Positions 51,871-59,583 of a stretch of DNA of 59,630 nucleotides are shown one piece after another. The notes below the pieces were generated by a model that had not been told where the DNA came from, did no database searches, and saw only the letters and a program-made list of their open reading frames with translations. The DNA is from F23-D06 sp963643165. Its GTDB lineage: Bacteria; Bacteroidota; Bacteroidia; Bacteroidales; WCHB1-69. The stretch's first letter is position 1; every line of letters starts with the position of its first letter. Where the stretch lies: the NCBI GenBank assembly GCA_963643165.1, contig CAVIJD010000011.1, positions 1 through 59,630 on the forward strand, written 5' to 3'. The position numbers were made by a program, and so were the translations under genes.

Positions 51871-51878
51871 TACTTTTG
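51871..51878 (+). promoter_or_regulatory. -7 element of rpsT
   Basis: TACTTTTG, 56 bp before the rpsT ATG. The roughly 45-nt AT-rich leader could carry S20 autoregulation, as in other bacteria, but I see no specific fold. Confidence 0.7.
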
Positions 51879-51926
51879 CGCCCTGAAAATATTTATAAAT
51901 CAAAGTAGTATAAATAACACCAAGAA

Positions 51927-52178
51927 ATGGCAAATCACAAATCCTCTATCAAAAGAATTAGAGCAAACGAGAAGAAAAGACAGGCTAACCGTTATTATTC
52001 CAAAACAATGCGCAACGCATTGAAGGATATCCGCGCCATCGACAACAAGGACGAGGCTATGCAGAAGCTGTCTTCTATGAGTTCCATGATTGATAAGCTT
52101 GCCAAGAAAGGAATGATTCATAAAAACAAGGCCGCAAACCTGAAGTCCGGCCTGATGAAAAAAATCAACGCGCTCTAA
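51927..52178 (+). CDS. rpsT: 30S ribosomal protein S20
   Basis: An 83-aa S20, a helical 16S rRNA-binding protein of the small subunit body. MANHKSSIKRIRANEKKRQANRYY and the basic helices ending HKNKAANLKSGLMKKINAL are diagnostic. It is a single-gene transcript with a TACTTTTG promoter and a terminator 26 bases after the stop, matching high expression. Confidence 0.98.
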   Translation: MANHKSSIKRIRANEKKRQANRYYSKTMRNALKDIRAIDNKDEAMQKLSSMSSMIDKLAKKGMIHKNKAANLKSGLMKKINAL

Positions 52179-52203
52179 AAACGGAGCGTCGCTTCTTTCC
52201 CGT

Positions 52204-52228
52204 AACTGCACATTGTGCAGTTTTTTTT
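52204..52228 (+). terminator. Intrinsic terminator of rpsT
   Basis: Stem AACTGCAC/GTGCAGTT (52204-52211, 52215-52222) with a three-base loop and a following T tract (through about 52228). Confidence 0.9.
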
Positions 52229-52245
52229 AATAGTATCCGTTGCCA

Positions 52246-52668
52246 ATGGAGGAATATCGCTGTTCAGTTCCGATACAGGTGCGTATGAGTGACCTTGACC
52301 CGTACGTTCATGCCAACAATGGGTCTCAGTGCAACTATCTCGACTTTGGGCGCGGTGCTTATTTTGAGCAGGTCTTCAAGCGTCCCATCGATTGGAAATC
52401 GTTGGATGTGGTGCTGGTGCATCTTGAGTTGGATTTCAGGGACAGCATTGAGTTCCACGACGAGATAGTCTGTGACACCAAAGTCGTGGCCTTGGGCAAC
52501 AAAAGCATGAAGATGAGGCAGCAGTTGCGCGACTCCAAGACCGGCATCGTGAAAACGGTTTCCTATTGCGTTCTGTCAGGGTTTGACAGGGTGACTCACA
52601 CCTCCAAACCGATCAGCGAAGCATACAAGAATGCGATCCGCTCGTTTGAGCAGTTACAGGATGATTAG
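52246..52668 (+). CDS. Acyl-CoA thioesterase (4HBT hot-dog fold)
   Basis: A 140-aa hot-dog-fold protein. VRMSDLDPYVHANNGSQCNYLDFGRGAYFE shows the catalytic Asp/Asn-containing strand and helix of the YbgC/4HBT group (D-x-D/M-x-H-x-N-N), followed by LELDFRDSIEFHDEIVC strands. It hydrolyses an acyl-CoA of unknown chain. I use ATG 52246; the TTG two codons earlier is possible. It overlaps the start of the TrmH gene by eight bases, forming a coupled pair. Confidence 0.87.
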   Translation: MEEYRCSVPIQVRMSDLDPYVHANNGSQCNYLDFGRGAYFEQVFKRPIDWKSLDVVLVHLELDFRDSIEFHDEIVCDTKVVALGNKSMKMRQQLRDSKTGIVKTVSYCVLSGFDRVTHTSKPISEAYKNAIRSFEQLQDD

Positions 52669-53413
52669 CAAAAACAAGATTTCCGACATACGGAAACTTC
52701 ACCAGAAAAAATTCCGCGACACTGAACGGCTTTTCCTTGTAGAAGGGAGGAAAAGTGTTCAGGTGTTGTTGGACTCTGCTTACAGCACATTAGAAATCTT
52801 TGCCACCGAAGAGGCCGCGTCACGCAATGCAGGATGGCTGCCCGCGGACATCACGACGTTGGTGTCGCCGCGTGAGATGGAAAGCATCAGCACCCTCAAG
52901 ACTCCGCCTGAACTGTTGGCGGTAGCCCGACAAGCCGCTGTCATTGCCCGGCCGCCGCAGGACAAGCCGCTCATCGCGCTTGATCGCGTGTCCGACCCCG
53001 GCAATCTGGGAACGATCGTACGCACCGCCGACTGGCTCGATTTCGGGCACATTGTGTGTACCCGCGACTGCGTGGAACTCTACAACCCCAAAACCATACA
53101 GGCAACGATGGGGTCGTTCGCACATGTCAACGTCCAGTATGCCGATGCCGAGCAATTGCAACCTATGATGCGTTCAAGGAGAGTCATCGGGGCTTTCATG
53201 GAGGGCGAAGACCTTCGTGATTTTTCGTTCCAAAACAACGACATTCTGCTTTTCGGCAACGAGGCGAACGGGATTTCCGACCGACTTGCCTCGCTGGTCA
53301 CCCACAAAGTGTCCATCCCTTGCCTGGCCCGCGACCGGGCTTGTGCCGAGTCGCTGAACGTATCGGTGGCCGCCGCCATTATGATGTACCGCTTTGCCAC
53401 AAGTCGCACCTAA
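52661..53413 (+). CDS. TrmH/SpoU-family RNA 2'-O-methyltransferase
   Basis: A 250-aa SPOUT methyltransferase. The N-terminal substrate-binding domain (KISDIRKLHQKKFRDTERLFLVEGRK) precedes the knotted catalytic domain with motif 1 LDRVSDPGNLGTIVRTADWLDF (about 108-129), motif 2 LLFGNEANGISDRL, and motif 3 VSIPCLARDRACAESLNVSVAAAIMMY. Members methylate ribose in tRNA or 23S rRNA; the site is unknown. Its ATG lies in the end of the thioesterase gene. The DMT exporter gene follows 12 bases later. Confidence 0.93.
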   Translation: MISKNKISDIRKLHQKKFRDTERLFLVEGRKSVQVLLDSAYSTLEIFATEEAASRNAGWLPADITTLVSPREMESISTLKTPPELLAVARQAAVIARPPQDKPLIALDRVSDPGNLGTIVRTADWLDFGHIVCTRDCVELYNPKTIQATMGSFAHVNVQYADAEQLQPMMRSRRVIGAFMEGEDLRDFSFQNNDILLFGNEANGISDRLASLVTHKVSIPCLARDRACAESLNVSVAAAIMMYRFATSRT

Positions 53414-53425
53414 CCAACCGTTGCC

Positions 53426-54316
53426 ATGCACACAAAAAAATTGCTGACGGGCTATGCCGCCATCACCTTTTCCATGTTTTTCTGGGGCATCAGTTTTGTC
53501 TGGACCAAATCATTGCTCAACGGCGGATTCCCCGTATGCACCATCGTATTCCTCCGGCTGGTCATCGCTTCGGTTCTGTTCTACACCCTTTTCAAGGCAA
53601 GCCGCAAATTGGAGAGGCTTCGCCGGGGCGACCGCCTGCTTTTCGTCGCGCTCGCCTTTTTTGAGCCTTTCCTTTATTTCATCGGCGAAGATTTCGGGCT
53701 TCAGTATGTAGATGCCAGTTTTGCCGCGTTGGTCATCGCGCTCATCCCCATTGTGGTTTCGGTCTGCATGCACTTTGTCGAGGGCGAGTCGCTCGAACGC
53801 AACTTCTTTGCGGGGGCATTGATTTCCGTCGTCGGGCTGTTTGTCATGTCGTTCGGCGGCGGCGCTTATGCACGCTTCAGCCTCAAGGGGTTCTCGCTGC
53901 TGATGTTGGCGGTGGTGGCGGCCGGCGGCTACAGCATCGTCTTGAACCGGCTGCTCAAAAGTTACGGTCCCGCAACCGTGACCACCTACCAGAACATGCT
54001 GGCCATCCCATTTTACCTTGTGCTGGTTTGCATCTTTGACCTTCAGCAGTGGCACGGGCTCGCGTGGAACGTGCAGACGGTCTCCTCGCTGGTCTGCCTC
54101 GCCGTCTTCTGCTCCGCCGGCGCCTATATGTGCTATGCCTACGCCGCCAAAATCATATCCGTCACCAAAGTCTCCGTTTTCGCCAACGCCATCCCCATCG
54201 TCACGTTGGGCTGCGCCGCCCTCGCCGGACAAGAGTCCTTCACCTGGCAGAAACTGTTAGGGGTGATCATCGTCGTCGCCGGCGTCATACTGAGCCAGAT
54301 GAAGTCTAAAAGTTAG
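53426..54316 (+). CDS. DMT superfamily (EamA) transporter
   Basis: A 296-aa protein with ten predicted helices in two EamA repeats: YAAITFSMFFWGISFVWTKS opens the first (PxxxxxxFLRL-type IVFLRLVIA follows), and LLMLAVVAAGGYSIVLNRLL opens the second, ending with KLLGVIIVVAGVILSQMKSKS. EamA proteins export metabolites such as amino acids or cysteine pathway intermediates, or import nucleotide sugars; substrate unknown. It lies in an apparent operon with the thioesterase and TrmH genes. Confidence 0.92.
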   Translation: MHTKKLLTGYAAITFSMFFWGISFVWTKSLLNGGFPVCTIVFLRLVIASVLFYTLFKASRKLERLRRGDRLLFVALAFFEPFLYFIGEDFGLQYVDASFAALVIALIPIVVSVCMHFVEGESLERNFFAGALISVVGLFVMSFGGGAYARFSLKGFSLLMLAVVAAGGYSIVLNRLLKSYGPATVTTYQNMLAIPFYLVLVCIFDLQQWHGLAWNVQTVSSLVCLAVFCSAGAYMCYAYAAKIISVTKVSVFANAIPIVTLGCAALAGQESFTWQKLLGVIIVVAGVILSQMKSKS

Positions 54317-54508
54317 CCCTTGCGGGCGCTGCACCGCCGGAGCAAGCCGCGCCCCAAGCCAAACAGAGCCTCGAAGAGGGCCAACATTGTAGAGAAAAAG
54401 AACAACACGCGTAACGCTCTACATTCTACATTCTACATTCTACATTCTGCATTCGCCCGAGCCTTGTGCGCCGGACGAGAAAGTCCTCCCATGGCGACTA
54501 TAAATAGT
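54315..54508. other. Repeat-bearing intergenic region
   Basis: No gene is visible. It begins with a 14-bp segment (54315-54328) also found at 22272-22285, continues through GC-rich remnants, and then carries the 38-bp dispersed repeat and TCTACAT array. It ends shortly before the next promoter. Confidence 0.6.
54403..54454. repeat. 38-bp dispersed repeat with extended TCTACAT array, copy 2
   Basis: 54403-54440 equals 12736-12773 exactly. Here the heptamer array is longer: four TCTACAT units and a TCTGCAT variant, ending near 54454. The different copy numbers at the two sites suggest slippage. Confidence 0.85.
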
Positions 54509-54516
54509 TATCTTTG
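54509..54516 (+). promoter_or_regulatory. -7 element
   Basis: TATCTTTG, 52 bp before ATG 54568. The in-frame ATG at 54514 overlaps it and cannot be the start. Confidence 0.65.
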
Positions 54517-54567
54517 CCGCACCTATTTCAGTGCGATTTAGCGTATGTTTTTTTGAACATTAAAGAG

Positions 54568-55311
54568 ATGAAAATTAAAGAGTTGATTTTTGCCGCAGCG
54601 ATTTGCACGCTTGCCGGATGCGCCCCCAAAACGGACGCCACCCGCTCCGAAGCCCAAACTCAGTCTTCGGAAACAACGGACAGCACCCGGCTTCCCGACA
54701 ATATGGAGTTGTGGACCGAACAGGCCGTGAACAAGGCGGTACAGGCTCGCCTGCGCTCCATTTACGCCGACGTGTTCGCCCGGTACTCCAAAGCCGAAAC
54801 CGACCCCTCCGTCTTGAATCAAAACCCCGATTTCGAGTCCCGCTATATGTCTGCCTCCTACAATGAACTCTTCCGCAAGGTGAATGCCCTTGACGAACGC
54901 CTGGCGGAAAAAGGACTCGTCAGTTTTTTTGACTACGACCACTGGGTTTGCGGCCAAGATTTCCAAGGGCTCTCTATGCGTGTGGTTTCGGGCAAATGGC
55001 AGGGCGACGAGAGATATGATGCGCAGATAGTCGTGCGCAACTGCGGCACCGACCACCGCGTGCTCGTCCGTCTCGTTTTCGAGAATGGGGAGTGGAAAAT
55101 CGACGACCTCCGCACCGACGGCGCCGCTTTGTCTGAAAAAGATGCCATGGCTCGTTATGTAGAGCGCAAAACATGCAATTGTCAACCCGTTAAAAAAGGG
55201 AATTACGGCATCGACAAGCGCAAGGCGCAGAAAGGCGTTTGGCGCACCCCGAGGCGGTGTTGCTCCTGCTTGCCGCCGTCGGAGGCAGTCTCGGCGCATG
55301 GCTGGGGATGA
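54568..55311 (+). CDS. DUF3828-like lipoprotein fused to a DUF1294 fragment
   Basis: A 247-aa frame from the ATG after the TATCTTTG promoter. A signal peptide with lipobox LAGC (Cys16) and a Thr/Ser-rich linker precede a domain with FARYSKAETDPSVLNQNPDF, FFDYDHWVCGQDF and LVFENGEWKIDDL, the ending typical of DUF3828-like periplasmic domains. After about residue 200 the frame continues into NYGIDKRKAQKGVWRTP, which belongs to DUF1294, then out of phase to 55311. So the natural lipoprotein end has probably been lost by a deletion joining two genes. The lipoprotein domain itself looks intact. Confidence 0.65.
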   Translation: MKIKELIFAAAICTLAGCAPKTDATRSEAQTQSSETTDSTRLPDNMELWTEQAVNKAVQARLRSIYADVFARYSKAETDPSVLNQNPDFESRYMSASYNELFRKVNALDERLAEKGLVSFFDYDHWVCGQDFQGLSMRVVSGKWQGDERYDAQIVVRNCGTDHRVLVRLVFENGEWKIDDLRTDGAALSEKDAMARYVERKTCNCQPVKKGNYGIDKRKAQKGVWRTPRRCCSCLPPSEAVSAHGWG

Positions 55312-55448
55312 AGGCATTCCGCCACAAGACACAACACAAGAAATTCAAATACGGTGTGCCGGCACTGCTGGCCCTGCATGTGGTCCTGGCCGTCAGGGCC
55401 GTCGCAAGGTTGTCGCAGGTGCCGGTGCCGATAGGAGACTGCCGGTGA
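55201..55448 (+). pseudogene. DUF1294 membrane protein, truncated and frameshifted
   Basis: DUF1294 proteins read (helix)-YGIDKRKA-W-R-I/T-PE, then LLLLALLGGSLGA and a GMxxFRHKTxxxKF block. Here YGIDKRKAQKGVWRTP (from 55201) is in one frame, and EAVLLLLAAVGGSLGAWLG, MKAFRHKTQHKKFKYGVPALL is in the next, with the switch at a run of four C (55247-55250) where five would keep the frame. The first transmembrane helix is missing because the lipoprotein gene is joined in its place. The stop is at 55446-55448. As sequenced it cannot make a normal DUF1294 protein. Confidence 0.75.
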
Positions 55449-55495
55449 CAGGCCGCCTCCTCCGTTGACTCGCGTGACGGGGACGGGTGTCCGTT

Positions 55496-56764
55496 TCAGG
55501 CTTTAACGACAAGCAGTTCACGGATGTCGGTCAGATAGTTGGGGCTGCGGCGTTCGCATTTCGACTTCCACGTCTGTCCGTTGCCGCCCTCTATGGCGAG
55601 GTGGAGGGTTTTGAGGCCGTAGCGGTGGTTGATGTCGTCCATGGTTTGCATCAGGCACGACCGTTCGGGGCGGTTGTGTACGGGGTCGAAGAGGGCGAGT
55701 TGCATCGAGTTGTCCGGCTCTATGTCGCTCAAAATGACGCCTGCTTTCTTGTACAGGATATTGTCTCGGAAAATGGCGGCGAGCGCTTGGAGGGCCGTGT
55801 CGGCAATTTCCATCGTGTCGTTTGTAGGCATCGGCAGGGGCAGGGTAGCGGCATTGCTGTATTGCGGCAGGTCCTCGCGGAAGCGGTTGCTGGCGATGAA
55901 CACCGTGACGGTGCGTGCCCGGGCGGCCTGTCCTCTCAGTTTGTTGGCGCAGCCGGAGGCAAAAGTGGCCACGGCCGCCCGCAGTGAGGCAAGGTCGCCC
56001 GCGGGCTCGCCGAAGCTGCGGCTGGTGCAGATGCTCTTGTTGCGCAAAACCTCCGAAGTGTCAATGCAGGGGGTGCCGTTCAGCTCGAGCCACGTCTGCA
56101 GGCCGGGTTTGGTCAAGTGTGCCCGCACCCACTGCCGGCTTTTGTCGGCAAACTCCAGCGGCGTGCGTATGCCGAGGCACTGCAGTTTCTCCAGCGTATG
56201 CCGCCCGATGCCCCACACGTCGGCAAGGTCGAACAGGTGCAGCGCCTTGCGCCGTTTCTCGTCCGTGTCGATCATGCAGACCCCGCGGTAGCCCTTGTAC
56301 TGTTTGGCGAACTTGCTTCCCATCTTGGCCAGTGTCTTGGTAGGCGCGATGCCGACGCTCACGGGGATGTCGGTCCACAGCCGTATGCGCGCCGCCGTGT
56401 CGCGCATCAACGCCTCCACGTCGTGCAGGCTCGCGTAGCCCGAAAGGTCGCAGAAGCTCTCGTCGATGCTGTAGTTCTCCACGCGGTGTATGCTTTTGCG
56501 CAAGATGGCGGTCACCCGCCGGCTCATGGCGGCATAGAGGTACATGTTGGAGGAGAACACCGTCACGCCGTGGCGTTCCACAAGGTCCTGCACCTTGAAC
56601 AGCGGGTCGCCGCGGTGCAGTCCGGCGCGCTTGGCCTCGGGGGTCAAGGCCACGATGCAGCCGTCGTTGCTCGACAGCACGACAACGGGTTTCCCATCCA
56701 GACCGGGATGGAAGGCCTTCTCCACCGAGCAGAAGAAACTGTTGCAGTCAACCAGTGCGAACAT
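55496..56764 (-). CDS. umuC: Y-family DNA polymerase, UmuC subunit
   Basis: A 422-aa translesion polymerase. FALVDCNSFFCSVEKAFHP holds the first catalytic Asp, YSIDESFCDLSG the Asp-Glu pair (near 106-107), followed by the helix-hairpin-helix WGIGRHTLEKL, little-finger domain, and the C-terminal DUF4113 tail typical of UmuC (GGNGQTWKSKCERRSPNYLTDIRELLVV). It copies damaged DNA with processed UmuD. It follows umuD by 12 bases in one operon. Confidence 0.95.
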   Translation of the reverse strand: MFALVDCNSFFCSVEKAFHPGLDGKPVVVLSSNDGCIVALTPEAKRAGLHRGDPLFKVQDLVERHGVTVFSSNMYLYAAMSRRVTAILRKSIHRVENYSIDESFCDLSGYASLHDVEALMRDTAARIRLWTDIPVSVGIAPTKTLAKMGSKFAKQYKGYRGVCMIDTDEKRRKALHLFDLADVWGIGRHTLEKLQCLGIRTPLEFADKSRQWVRAHLTKPGLQTWLELNGTPCIDTSEVLRNKSICTSRSFGEPAGDLASLRAAVATFASGCANKLRGQAARARTVTVFIASNRFREDLPQYSNAATLPLPMPTNDTMEIADTALQALAAIFRDNILYKKAGVILSDIEPDNSMQLALFDPVHNRPERSCLMQTMDDINHRYGLKTLHLAIEGGNGQTWKSKCERRSPNYLTDIRELLVVKA

Positions 56765-56776
56765 CCGCGCGTGTTT

Positions 56777-57400
56777 TCAGCCTCGCGGCTTGTGGATAAT
56801 GTAAGTGACTGTGCCCCAGATGCTGAAAGTGTCCTCCTCCGTCACCCTGATTTCGGGATAGTCGGGGTTGGCGGGCACGAGCCAGCCCTCGTTGCCGCGT
56901 TTCACGAAGCGTTTGAGCGTATAGCTGCCGTTGAGTTCGCACACGGCCACCTCAGCCGGGCCAGGCGTGCGGCGGCTTTTGTCCACAATGATGATGTCGC
57001 CGTCGCAGATGCCGGCATCTATCATAGAGTCGCCGTCCACGCGGATCAGGTAGCTGGCCTCGGGGTGTGGACAGAGCAGCTGCAGCAGTTCCACGTCCTG
57101 GCTCTTCTCGTCATTGTCGAGCGGCACGGGGAAGCCCGCCTTGATGCCGAGGTCGAAGTAGGGGAGATGCAGTCCCCGCACGGCCGTGGCGGGGCAAGCC
57201 TCGCCATGGTTTCCGGCCACGGCACCCAGAATGCACGCCTTGATAAACTCCGTTCTGTTCTCCTGGCCGTCAAGGAGTTGTGCCATCGAAGCCGGGGCGC
57301 GAAACGTATAGAGCTTGCTGCCCGTGGCGGGACGTCCGGCTCCGGCACGCCTGCCGCCTCTGCCGTCCGCCCCCTTTGTGTTTTCAAAATCCTTTGCCAT
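56777..57400 (-). CDS. umuD: UmuD-type S24 autoprotease with N-terminal extension
   Basis: A 207-aa LexA/UmuD-family protein. The self-cleavage site appears as GIKAGFPVPLDND (Ala-Gly), the catalytic Ser in VDGDSMIDAGI and the Lys in YTLKRF. UmuD is usually about 140 aa; this one has an extra N-terminal 65-70 residues: a GGRRAGAGRP stretch and a helical TFRAPASMAQLLDG, NRTEFIKACIL segment resembling ribbon-helix-helix or plasmid-type DNA-binding heads. It might therefore bind its own promoter. After cleavage it activates UmuC. Promoter at 57421-57428. Confidence 0.9.
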   Translation of the reverse strand: MAKDFENTKGADGRGGRRAGAGRPATGSKLYTFRAPASMAQLLDGQENRTEFIKACILGAVAGNHGEACPATAVRGLHLPYFDLGIKAGFPVPLDNDEKSQDVELLQLLCPHPEASYLIRVDGDSMIDAGICDGDIIIVDKSRRTPGPAEVAVCELNGSYTLKRFVKRGNEGWLVPANPDYPEIRVTEEDTFSIWGTVTYIIHKPRG

Positions 57401-57420
57401 AGTAGTGTCGTATCAGGCCG

Positions 57421-57428
57421 CAAAGGTA
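57421..57428 (-). promoter_or_regulatory. -7 element of umuDC
   Basis: TACCTTTG on the minus strand, 20 bp before the umuD ATG. The flanking upstream sequence includes GCGTAATACG at about 57444-57453, a possible damage-response operator, but no known Bacteroidota SOS box was recognised. Confidence 0.65.
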
Positions 57429-57503
57429 CGTTTTTTTTGAATAGCGTAATACGTTTTCAAAAACAGCCTCACGGCTACCGCACGAATTTAGAATGTAGAC
57501 GTA

Positions 57504-57516
57504 TAAGTTCAACTTA
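57504..57516. promoter_or_regulatory. Palindromic site between umuDC and mcrBC
   Basis: TAAGTT-C-AACTTA is a perfect palindrome about 50 bp upstream of the mcrB -7 element. It could be an operator for either divergent operon. Confidence 0.3.
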
Positions 57517-57564
57517 GAAAGGGAAAAAACGAACGGCACGCGTACTGCCGCCCGGGATTTTCGC

Positions 57565-57572
57565 TATCTTTG
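57565..57572 (+). promoter_or_regulatory. -7 element of mcrBC with nearby inverted repeat
   Basis: TATCTTTG. The inferred transcript start is near 57578, and an inverted repeat TTAAC/GTTAA (57583-57599) lies immediately after it. This leaves a leader of about 115 nt before ATG 57694, with G- and T-rich runs at about 57638-57655. Confidence 0.55.
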
Positions 57573-57693
57573 CACCGTTGAATTAACAACCAAGGTTAAA
57601 GTGAACAGAACAGCAAAACTATTGAAAACGAAAAAAGGGGAGGGGATTTTTTTACAACCGCCAGTTTGTCTGGCAATGAAACCATCATAGAAT

Positions 57694-59577
57694 ATGAACA
57701 TCGAGGAAGAATATGACTATTTTTTAGAAAATTGCGCAAATTATAGCGATAAGACTCAGAAAAGTTACAAAGATTTTAAACGCATCAACGAAACTGCTGC
57801 AAAAATCCTAAAACAAGAATCGTTTGACATTTATTCCATTACAGATAATAAATACATGTCCGAACTTATCAAGCAATTAGAACAAGATAATGACTTTAAA
57901 GAATACAACGAGAAAGGGAAAAATCAATACTCAAATGCACTGAAAAATTACTTGTCTTTCTTGAACGCAAAACATTTTTTTTCATCATCACATACATCCA
58001 TTCCCAACAACCTCATCATTCTCCCTCTCCAGCAAATCTTCTACGGTGCTCCTGGCACCGGCAAGTCGCACACGATAAAGGAGCAAACGGAAGGGAAAGA
58101 TGTAATACGTACCACATTTCACCCAGACACTGACTATTCAACTTTTGTAGGTGCTTACAAGCCGACAACGAAGTCCTTCCCTGTTACCACAGTGATTGGC
58201 ACAAAGGCTGTGGCTGTGGAGGACAAGGACGGCAAGGAAATGACCGAGGACAAAATCATCTATGAGTTTGTCCCCCAAGCATTCTTACAAGCATACGTTG
58301 CTGCATGGCAAAAGTTTGATAAGGCAAACGACATAAGCCAGCCCAAAGAAGAATATCTCGTCATTGAGGAAATCAACCGAGGCAACTGTGCGCAGATATT
58401 CGGTGACCTTTTCCAGCTTCTCGACCGTGGCGATGGAGGTTTCTCTGAATATCCCATCAAGGCGGATGCCGATATGAAGAAGTATCTGCAAAAGGCGCTG
58501 AAGGGGACAGACCTGAACTCCATAAGCGATGCCCTCGACAGTCTGTTTAATGGCGAGAATGTTGCCCGTCAGGTGATGAACGGAGATATCCTCCTGCTGC
58601 CCTGCAACCTCTACATTTGGGCAACGATGAATACCAGCGACCAGAGCCTTTTCCCGATAGACTCTGCCTTCAAGCGCCGTTGGGACTGGCAGTATGTGCC
58701 TATCAGCGATGCCGGAAAGAATTGGATTATCCGTGTGAACGGAAAGGACTACGACTGGTGGGAATTTCTCGAAGCAATTAATAAACGCATCTATGACGCA
58801 ACTTTCTCTGAAGACAAGAAACTGGGCTATTTCTTCTGCAAGGCAAACAGCGACGGCGTGATAGACGCCGAGAAGTTTGTGAGCAAGGTGGTGTTCTACC
58901 TGTGGAACGACGTGTTCAAAGACATGGAGTTTGAGGGCGATGCCTTTAAGGACGGCGAGAACGGCAAGCTCTCGTTCGACAAGTTCTACACGGTGGAAGG
59001 CAACAAAACCAAGGTGGTCAGCGACAAAGTGGAAGTGTTCCTGAAGAACCTTGGGCTGGAGCCTGTTGGAGACGATGAAGAATATACAGGGCAAGAAGAT
59101 AATAATGAGAGTTCGGAGAAGGACCAATCCACTTGGAGCGAAACAGAATTAAAGAGATACGAGTTTTGGGAAAAATTCTTCAATCATAGCCAACAGAACG
59201 TTGAATTCAACACGTACTTCGGTGGTGTAAAAGCAAGCAAAGAACATTATAAGAAATTCTCTATCAAAGGTAAAGGTACAGGCGACTTTTATCTTGTAGC
59301 TCTCCAGCAACGTAAGAAAAAAGCCGCTGAGGTACAGATTTACTTTCCTAAGACTAACAATACATACAATCGTTTGCTCGATCACAAAACTGAGATTGAG
59401 CAAGAGATGGGCATCACTTATACATGGAAAGAACCGTCAAAATATAACTACAGAGCCATTTGTGAGTATATGCGTAACGTAGATTATGAAAATGAAGACA
59501 ATTGGATTTCTATCTTCAAATTCTTTATCGAAAGTCTGCTCTGTATGAGAACCGTTTTGGACAATTACGCAAAATAA
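57694..59577 (+). CDS. mcrB: McrB-type AAA+ GTPase with DUF4268-like C-terminus
   Basis: A 627-aa restriction motor. Residues 1-105 form a helical head (SDKTQKSYKDFKRINETAAKIL; QYSNALKNYLSFLN) reminiscent of the SAM-like core-binding domain of tyrosine recombinases. The McrB AAA+ domain follows: Walker A FYGAPGTGKS near 113-122, FHPDTDYSTFVGAY, Walker B LVIEEINRGNCAQIFGD, and the McrB signature MNTSDQSLFPIDSAFKRRW with sensor residues. The last 140 residues (YEFWEKFFNHSQQN; EVQIYFPKTNNTYNRLLDHK; IEQEMG) match DUF4268. With McrC it should cut DNA with modified cytosines or a related mark. AT-rich relative to the core. Confidence 0.9.
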   Translation: MNIEEEYDYFLENCANYSDKTQKSYKDFKRINETAAKILKQESFDIYSITDNKYMSELIKQLEQDNDFKEYNEKGKNQYSNALKNYLSFLNAKHFFSSSHTSIPNNLIILPLQQIFYGAPGTGKSHTIKEQTEGKDVIRTTFHPDTDYSTFVGAYKPTTKSFPVTTVIGTKAVAVEDKDGKEMTEDKIIYEFVPQAFLQAYVAAWQKFDKANDISQPKEEYLVIEEINRGNCAQIFGDLFQLLDRGDGGFSEYPIKADADMKKYLQKALKGTDLNSISDALDSLFNGENVARQVMNGDILLLPCNLYIWATMNTSDQSLFPIDSAFKRRWDWQYVPISDAGKNWIIRVNGKDYDWWEFLEAINKRIYDATFSEDKKLGYFFCKANSDGVIDAEKFVSKVVFYLWNDVFKDMEFEGDAFKDGENGKLSFDKFYTVEGNKTKVVSDKVEVFLKNLGLEPVGDDEEYTGQEDNNESSEKDQSTWSETELKRYEFWEKFFNHSQQNVEFNTYFGGVKASKEHYKKFSIKGKGTGDFYLVALQQRKKKAAEVQIYFPKTNNTYNRLLDHKTEIEQEMGITYTWKEPSKYNYRAICEYMRNVDYENEDNWISIFKFFIESLLCMRTVLDNYAK

Positions 59578-59583
59578 TAACCC

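Noticed and set aside
54538..55332. Minus-strand 264-codon frame over the lipoprotein region
   Set aside because: Antisense of a lipoprotein with a promoter and lipobox on the plus strand; no features of its own.
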